Assembly (NCBI GenBank): GCA_023375675.1
Contig: JALQBC010000001.1
Span: forward strand, 124,001-188,000
From: Cytospora piceicola
Taxonomy: Eukaryota > Ascomycota > Sordariomycetes > Diaporthales > Cytosporaceae
Direction of reading: 5' to 3'
DNA: 64,000 nt
Shown: piece by piece, positions 56,832 through 64,000 of the stretch
Layout: each line of letters starts with the position of its first letter
Position numbering within the stretch: position 1 is the stretch's first letter
Program-made: the position numbers and the translations under genes
The notes under the pieces: model-generated
What the model saw: only the letters and a program-made list of their open reading frames with translations
Told to the model about the DNA's origin: nothing
The model's database searches: none

Positions 56832-59759
56832 GCTGCCAGCTGGATTTCCTGGCTTGGGGCACCAGTCCGATTGATGACGAATTCTGACGGTGTGAGGATG
56901 TGGATGTTTTCAAAGAATTATGATACCCTCGTTGTAATGCGCTGTTCTACATACAGACGCATTTTTATGATTGTCGAGCCTGACTGTTCGATATGATTTA
57001 TGAATACCCAGGGGAAGAGAAAATGAGCCAGACTATTCAGTTAGAGCTAGAAGAGTGATTCAAAAAAAGATTTGAACAATTACTCAACTCGCCCACATGC
57101 AATTGCACTTACAGTATTTATATGTATCAGCAGCTCAACTGTTCAGCTTGTTCAACCATACTCAATCAGGGCCTTCTCCTCCTTGAGTCCTTTGGACTCT
57201 ACTCTTCACGGAGTGCTTTATCAAATGTCTAAGCCGTCTATACATATATATATATGAAAATGTGTGTGTGTGTGTGTATCTGCAACCTGGGCTTCTCAAA
57301 GTACAGCCCCTTCCTTCGGGGCTGGTCTCCTTCCTCGCCACGGACCACCTCGAACGAGATGTAGATCAGCGAATATCAGTCGTTCATCAACCCCATTCCG
57401 CGTGCGCCAAATATCGCGCCAGGGCCGGGCCGTCATCGCCAAGTGTCGCCAACCTCGTATAGTCAGCCAGTCCGTACCGGCCTATCTCGTATCAATCTGG
57501 TTTCCTGGCTTGCTGTCCAAGTACTCATGCCCGAACGCTTCGTTTGGCATAAGAGATGCACCTCTATCCATTCCCGAGGTCGGTATCTAGCTATGCACAT
57601 ACAGGCCTCGACGTCCTTCAACCACCTGCCTATCGAGTCGTATGTTCTTCACCACACCGGTTCCGGTGACGAGAGACTACTGGCACGTAAATTGGACTAT
57701 GCGACCTACTGTGGCTCTTTGGTGGATCCCCGTGTTCTCAGTAGTAAGCTCTACCCACCTCGTGGCGTCCAGGTTTCACCAACTCTACTCTTGATGGGGA
57801 TATTGTTGCCTAACCGAGAGTAACTCCCCTAATTAATGAGGATAAACGTGATGGAAGACTCATGTACGTATATCAAAATGACAACCATTACAGCTTCCAC
57901 GTGGTTTCCTGGCTGCGATGTATCTCGCCAGCCTGGCCAGGTCCTCGTGGACATAACGATCATCTTTCATATTCACAATTTGCGTGACCTGGGTCTGTGT
58001 CAAGCGAGATTTACACTGATGAGTGGAGAATTTAGTGGGACCGGGACCGCGGGAAGCTTTAATCATGTGGCTCCATCTTCAGGGTCCAAACTTTCTATAC
58101 GTGTATAGTGTATTATACGCGCATCCATTCGGATCAGAAGCCGCATAGCCGCCCCGGCGTGGTCCGGTCGCTTAGCGTAAGATTTCAAGCTACTGTATGT
58201 ACAGTAATGGACATGAAGCTCGACGTGAAAATTCAGGGAGTTCCCCTTGCAAATCGAGGCAGAGGTCATAGGGGGAGGACGCTATTTTCACTGCTTCCCG
58301 ATCTACCTAGGTATCTATCAAGGGGGAAGTCTGTGTTGAGTTGTACGTGTGTAATACGAGCAAATCGGGAAAAGGATCACAGGCAGGGTTCAATGTTGCC
58401 TCCAGGCCAGGTAAGAGGTGGGGCGTCGACGAATTCAGGGGACTTCGGGCATTTGCCTTGAGCGGCGATATTGTGCATTGGAGACGAGGATGGGATGCAA
58501 TTAAAAGGCCCGTATACTACCCAAGCGTCGGCTAAGCTTTCTCTACTGCTCGTCGTACTGGTCCGGAGTTCCCAACATTGAACCTCAAAACAATATGGTC
58601 AGTGGCCGTAAACGACGGATCAATATTTCGGCCATGTTCGCGCAATATGCGTCGAAGAGACCAGTGCTCCTTCAGAATATGCTTCCAGGAACAATCAATG
58701 GCCAGGAATCAAGGAAGCATCGACGCGAAGAAGTGATGGCGATCGCGGTCGAATCAATATCCGCTACGTTTTGTACATATATCTACTGAAAATACCAGAG
58801 CGACTGGCGGACATAAGACAATCGGCATGCTAGTGTACTGAACTGTTGTTATATCTAGGGGATGGGAAGGTCTTCAAAGACCCAAGAATCCTCATAGACA
58901 TCTGCAGTCCGGGGGAAAGGGAGGGGGGAACAACGCTATTCCCAGGATCACGGCAACCATCGTTGAGATTCGGAGAGTGGCCGCGGGCTTACCTCCTTCA
59001 AATGTATTGCATTCGCACTGTTCCCACCATGTTCATAGCATCGTAATCTGGAAAGACATCTGGAAGCCTTTTCTGTGCCGTAGACCAATGCAGGTTGGCA
59101 GTTTTCTCACAAGCTTATTTGGCAGCATGATTGTTGGTCGTTATCTACTGACATGTGCAGTCGATGTAACACTAGTCATGCCCTGGAAGCTTTCCGGCTC
59201 CGTGAATCGAAAGAGCGAAGCCGCGAAAGGAGAGGTGTGTGTGATTGTGTGTGTGTGTGTGCGTGTGCTCCATAATGTTGTGGGGATATGCGAGATCTCA
59301 CAGCGTGGTCAAAGGCCAATCACCCAAGGCCAATGGCGGGAAAGGACCCTTTCTCCGTCGCTCTACACTACTAGCTTCGACCGTTGGAAGCGATGAGGGT
59401 TTCATTGCATGTGGCGACATAACGTGGAAATGGACATGATCCATGAGATTCGGCGGGTTTGGCACGGAGTTTTACATGCGTATATCGGTGAATATGGTTT
59501 TTCCGAGTCAATTGGAATAGGGGTTGCTTTGACGAGCTTCATACATATGTTTAGTATAATATCACATGCTTCTGGTGCTTCTTCCTGTAGTCCCACGTGG
59601 AAGCAGATATCTATCACGCTCCATTCTACCCCTTGTTCTTTGATAGCCGCGGACATCCTCCTCAATATCGCGTAACGATATCCTTCTCTTCGACACACTC
59701 TTTCTCTCTTTCTCTCGCTATCTCTCTCCCTCTCTCCAAAGTCTTGAAATCATAGTATC
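56832..59759. other. Intergenic region upstream of the A-T-C synthetase
   Basis: About 2.9 kb without a supportable gene. GT microsatellites lie near 57263-57278 and 59235-59262, a TACCTAGGTA palindrome at 58304-58313, and a pyrimidine tract at 59698-59737 leads into the next start codon. Confidence 0.45.
59698..59737 (+). promoter_or_regulatory. Pyrimidine-rich tract before the synthetase start
   Basis: About 40 bases of nearly pure C and T end 23 bases before the ATG at 59760. CT-rich tracts just upstream of the start are typical of filamentous fungal promoters and leaders. Confidence 0.4.
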
Positions 59760-62700
59760 ATGGGCAGCACGGCGCTACTGAGTGAGGAGTTCGGGCCTTC
59801 CTTCACGCAGCTCGACCAACCACCATGCATGTGGAGAGATTTCCAGTCCTACGTGGCCACCTCCCCTGACGCTCTCGCCGTCGCCTCCCTGCACCAGGGC
59901 CCAGGACTCTTTGGCCTCCCAAATCTCCCCCTGGAAGACGACGACGCCTTCAGCGCAAATCCCTACCTCAGATGGTCGTTCCGCACACTCAGCGAAGGCA
60001 TCGAACGGCTCGCCAGGGCGTGGAGGCCACTAGGCGTCAAGGAGCGCACGCCCGTCGTGACTTTTGTCCGGAACAGCGCCGAATTCGTGCTGATTACCTA
60101 TGTCGCCATCAAGCTCGGCTGTGTGATAATCCCCATTAGCCCGCGAAACTTGACAAATGAGGACGAAGTCAGGCACATGGTCAAGACGGGCATGAAGGTC
60201 AGCAACGGGGAGAGGCCGATCATCGTGGCCGCAGACGAGCACTTGGCCTTCCAGGTAGACGAGCTGGGGATGTTCCCGGACAATGTGAAGGTCATCCTGG
60301 GCTCACATCCGTACTCTGACTGGGATACCTTCCAGAGCCACATGGACCAGACCGCCCAAGGCTTCGACGGCGTGCTCTCCCCGTCGGCCCCAGAGAATGG
60401 TGGCTCCGTCATCTTCACCTCCGGCACGACCTCCCTCCCCAAGGGCATCTTCCGTGTTCACACCAACTGGGCCGCCGCATATGTCGGGCGGGGACTTCTT
60501 GAAGGGTCCACGAGGGCTGGCGACCGTGCTATCTGCAACCTGCCCAACAACCATGCCATGGGCTTTATAACTCTGACCAACTGCTTGTCCGTGGGCGCGG
60601 GAGTCATCTTCCCCGGGAGTGCATTCGATCCGGAGCTGACACTGGAGGCCATGTACCGGGAGAAGATCACACATACGATGATGGTGCCGACGATGATCCA
60701 CGCGCTTGTCTCGGCCAAAGCGACCAAGTATCCTGACAGGCCGCTGATGGATCTGAAGAACATTACGTTCGGAGGAGCATTACTGACCCGGGCGACACTC
60801 AACCTGGTGACCCGAGAACTCGGTGCGAGAGGCGGGGAGAACATCTTCGGGTGCACCGAGGGCTTGCTGACCAGTAGCGGGTGTACGTCTGACGCCGACT
60901 TCGACAGGATCATTGACGGCGAGGAAGTATCTGTCGGTTGGCCAGTAGCCGGGTACGGCGTACGGATCGTCGACCCAGAGACCGACGAAATAGTCCCGCG
61001 AGGCGCATTGGGAGAAATCCATGGATGTGGACCGAGCGTGGACGGGCCATATATCGGTGGTGTAGGAGCGGACAATTGGTACGAGGCTGACGGCAAGTTG
61101 TGGTATAAGACTGGTGACGCAGGGCAGATGGACAACTTGGGTCGTATATTCATTACGGGACGGTTCAAAGACATGTAAGTACCAACAACCCACTCCAACC
61201 CCGAGATTTGGTGGTATATGTGTGGGTGCCCCGGCAGTTGAGACTAACACTTTGACAGGATCATCCGTGGTGGCGAGAATATCTCACCATCGGCCATGGA
61301 AAATATCCTCAGCAAGAACCCCACGCTGAGCCCACTGTTCCCACAGATCGTCGGCGCGCCGGATGAGATCGCAGGCGAGGTGCCTGTGTGCGTGATCAAG
61401 GGCAAGATCACACCCGAGATCCGCGAACTAGTCCAGTCAGAGATTGTCCACCACATGGGCACATTATATGTCCCGGAGGATGTCATCTCTACCGAAGACC
61501 TGGGCCTGGAAGACTACCCGCGGACGACATCCGGGAAGATACAGAAAAACAAGATCACGGCGCTGGTGAAGCAATATGTGGCGCAGGCAGCCAAGGCGGA
61601 AGGTCTTGCCAATGGGCATGATGAGAATCTTACCGAGGAGATCAGGACGATATGGGCGAAGGCCGTAGGCCTGGATCCATCAAGGATACGCCTTGACGCA
61701 CCAATAGGGGAATTCGCAGACAGCATCACAGTGATGCGCGTGCGAGACCGGATCAAGAGGACGACAGGCAAGGCCCTTGCACTCGCAGACATGACGGGAG
61801 CCGGTACCATCGAGCAACAGATCAGCATTTTGCAGAGCATGGGAGCCAGCCAAGCCAATGGTAACCAGGGAGTGCAGAAGAGACCGAGACGCCAGGGACC
61901 ACCAGGCATGGAGGACATGGCCCATCTGACAGAGAACCCTGAGGTATTTGAGCCGACGAAAGAGTTAGTGATCAAGACACTGTCAGGTTATGGGCTGGAC
62001 TGGGAAGATGTCGAGGACGTGATACCTGCTTATGACTTTGGCGCGGTCATGTCTCAGACGAAGCTGTATGACAGTTGGAATTTCAACATGGTCATCAACC
62101 CCAGCAATAAGGTCAACAAGACGGTAAGTTGCCTATCACCTTTGCCCCCCTTCGTTCCTCCGTGTGGCGGATCCTGACAATTGTTCCAGCAACTTCGCCA
62201 CGCCTTCGAAGCCACAGTCATCAACAACCGCATACTCGCCTCCTTCCTCATATGGGACTCCCAAGCACTCCAATCCGACGACGCTCTCCACGTGGCGGTA
62301 AAGCAGAACCCTAAATTCTTCGACATGATAGTAGAAGATGGCGGGTCCCTCGACACTATCGAAGACCTGAAGAACATCTCGCTCCACCATCCCCACCCAG
62401 ACTACGCCACTCTTCCCGGCCCGGTATACCGCACCCTGCTGTTCGACATCAAGGAGACTGGATCCGCAGCCATGGTGACGAGTGTGCACCACTGTGTGAT
62501 CGACGCCAGCATGGCCCAGATCATCCAGGAAGACATGGACCGGGCACTCGCCGGAGTGTACGCCGGCATAGAAACCACAGTAGGACTGATGGCGAAGTTG
62601 ATCCCCCACGTGGACTACAAACCCTGGGCGGACTCGTACTTCAACCTCCGGAACTCGGTTGAGGCCCGCGCGGCGACCAAGTGGCATGTCAGACGCCTCT

Positions 62701-63494
62701 CCTCGCTCTGGCAGCACATCGAAGCCGGGGCGCTGTTCCCACCTACGGTCCGGACGCCGCGCGACGAGTACAATGCCGCGCTGGTCGGGGGCGAGGACTG
62801 CATCCCGATCACGTTCGACATACCCGACATCCACCTCCTCCGAAAGGAACACTCGAGTATTACGGCGCAGGCTGTTGTCAAGAGTGCGGTGTCGCTGATG
62901 AATGTCTACCGTACGGGACACACGCACGCGCTGTTCACGAACCATGAGGCCTCGCGGACGTTCTTCCCTTTCATTCCAAAGGCGATGATGGACCTTGCGC
63001 CGAAGCAGTACGAGGCCACGGATGTGAGTGGGCCGGCGTACCAGAATGTCTGCAATCTGTTGGAGATCAAGAATGAAGAGACGGTGTTGGCGTTCTTGGG
63101 TCGGGTGCAGGACGAGCAGACACTCCTCACCAAGCACGCAGCAGCACCATTGAAAGAGATAATGAAGGGGCTGGAGAAGGGTGAGGAGCTGGTTCCTGAG
63201 GTCATCGGCGCGCAGGTGTACAACTGGGTGCCCGGTCTAGGAACGACGGGAACGAACCCGCACCATAACCACGAGGTGCTGGCCGCGGTTGTGAGGCCGC
63301 ACTTGGGCCTCAGCCTCAACTGTGGACTGGGTGGACCGCAGAACCAGACCGTCATCGTGCAGGTCAGGGGTGACGGCTTTGATATGGACGGGTTGAGGAA
63401 GGTGGGCGAGGAGATTGAGGCCATCACCAAGTGGCTGGTTAGCAAGGAGCACTGGGACTCGGTGGTTGGTGAGTACAAGAGCGTATTGGCATAG
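59760..63494 (+). CDS. NRPS-like synthetase with adenylation-carrier-condensation order
   Basis: Three exons, 59760-61174, 61259-62123 and 62190-63494, join in phase to 1,194 residues. Adenylation domain, about 25-585: FTSGTTSLPKG (219-229), FGCTE (363-367), YKTGD (449-453), GRFKDMIIRGGENI (467 on) and PRTTSGKIQK with the catalytic Lys565. These motifs are closer to acyl-CoA/aryl-acid ligases of the ANL superfamily than to amino-acid-activating NRPS domains. Carrier domain, about 590-670: GEFADSITVMRV with phosphopantetheine Ser627. Condensation domain, about 715-1194: HHCVIDA (860-866) keeps the catalytic second His and the Asp; the usual final Gly is Ala. So the enzyme should load a carboxylic acid on its own carrier and pass it to an amine or alcohol acceptor in the C domain. 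No reductase, thioesterase or second module is present. Substrate and product are unknown. Confidence 0.92.
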
Positions 63495-63975
63495 TGCACA
63501 TGTAGATGAATGCTTGTATGGCAAAAATGGATGTTCAACAGTTGTTACTTCTACTCCATTTTAGTAACACATGTGCAAAAGATACCATATGCTTATTCGA
63601 CCATGCTGGACAAGTCTCCCCTATCTATGAGACACCTATATACGCATCCCCCCCCCCCTGACCTCGACTAATAGGGTTATTCAGTCAGGGTTATGCAGTC
63701 ACAGGGTTCCAAGGTTCCTTGACTTGGCCCAGGTATGTACCTAGGTACTCTTCAGGTGGGTGGTGGTACTTCGGTACCTAGCGCAGGGTCCAATCTCAAA
63801 ATGCCCCACCATCAACACCACCATCAACAACATTCAGCGCCAACATTATTATACTCTGGACTCTCCCGTCCACCCTCCGCGCAGACCTCGTCCTGTCTGT
63901 TGCTTAATACCTGGTGTTAAAGGAAGACGCAGAACCTAAGCTTTATTACAATAACGAAATAATAACCCTTCCAAG
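63495..63975. other. Spacer before the last gene
   Basis: Holds the 3' flank of the synthetase and the promoter of the next gene. A run of C lies near 63650 and a TACCTAGGTA palindrome at 63738-63747. Confidence 0.5.
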
Positions 63976-64000
63976 ATGGCCGACACCAAGGTTTACCGGG
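63976..64000 (+). CDS. Start of diphosphomevalonate decarboxylase, cut by the window edge
   Basis: Eight codons read MADTKVYR and the window ends. Ascomycete diphosphomevalonate decarboxylases, as I recall them, open with MAD-KVYR followed by a small exon. This enzyme makes isopentenyl diphosphate from mevalonate diphosphate in the sterol/isoprenoid pathway. Eight residues are too few for certainty; the ATG context (CCAAGATGGC) is good for a fungal start. Confidence 0.4.

Overview
The window is nuclear DNA from a filamentous ascomycete (Pezizomycotina, probably Sordariomycetes). The evidence is short GT-AG introns (about 50-170 nt) with CTGAC/CTAAC-type branch points, fungal families with fungal gene structures (RTT106, argininosuccinate lyase, short PI-PLC, DHA1 and sugar-porter MFS carriers, GH72, a NRPS-like enzyme), and a 3-kb block with the signature of repeat-induced point mutation (RIP). 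I cannot name the species. Exon models below were joined by hand from splice signals and reading-frame phase.

Layout. 1-9.4 kb is a normal gene-dense stretch: a DEDDy-type 3'-5' exonuclease-like protein with an acidic tandem-repeat tail, a basic disordered protein, the histone chaperone Rtt106 and argininosuccinate lyase. 9.4-17.5 kb holds only one recognisable gene, a small secreted, probably GPI-anchored Cys-rich protein. 17.5-22.6 kb carries a PI-specific phospholipase C and a polyamine/drug-type MFS exporter, converging on each other. 22.6-36.0 kb is a 13-kb gene-poor island. Inside it is a 3,220-bp AT-rich transposon relic with 43-bp terminal inverted repeats and a 9-bp target duplication, best read as a RIP-inactivated Mutator-like element. 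36.0-37.9 kb has one large Ser/Pro-rich protein of unknown function.

41.7-51.2 kb is a cell-surface-flavoured neighbourhood: a multi-exon polytopic membrane protein, a conserved unknown with an FFGGWVF motif, a secreted Ser/Thr-rich protein with four 90-bp repeats, and a GH72 glucanosyltransferase relative that has lost both catalytic glutamates and carries a frameshift at one of them. 55.0-56.8 kb encodes a hexose-type transporter. 59.8-63.5 kb encodes a complete adenylation-carrier-condensation (A-T-C) synthetase, the best candidate in the window for an undescribed biosynthetic activity. The last 25 bases look like the first codons of diphosphomevalonate decarboxylase.

Across the whole window a perfect 10-bp palindrome, TACCTAGGTA, recurs nine times, always between genes, where far less than one copy is expected. 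Seven copies of its CCTAGG core crowd into under 0.5 kb near 12 kb.
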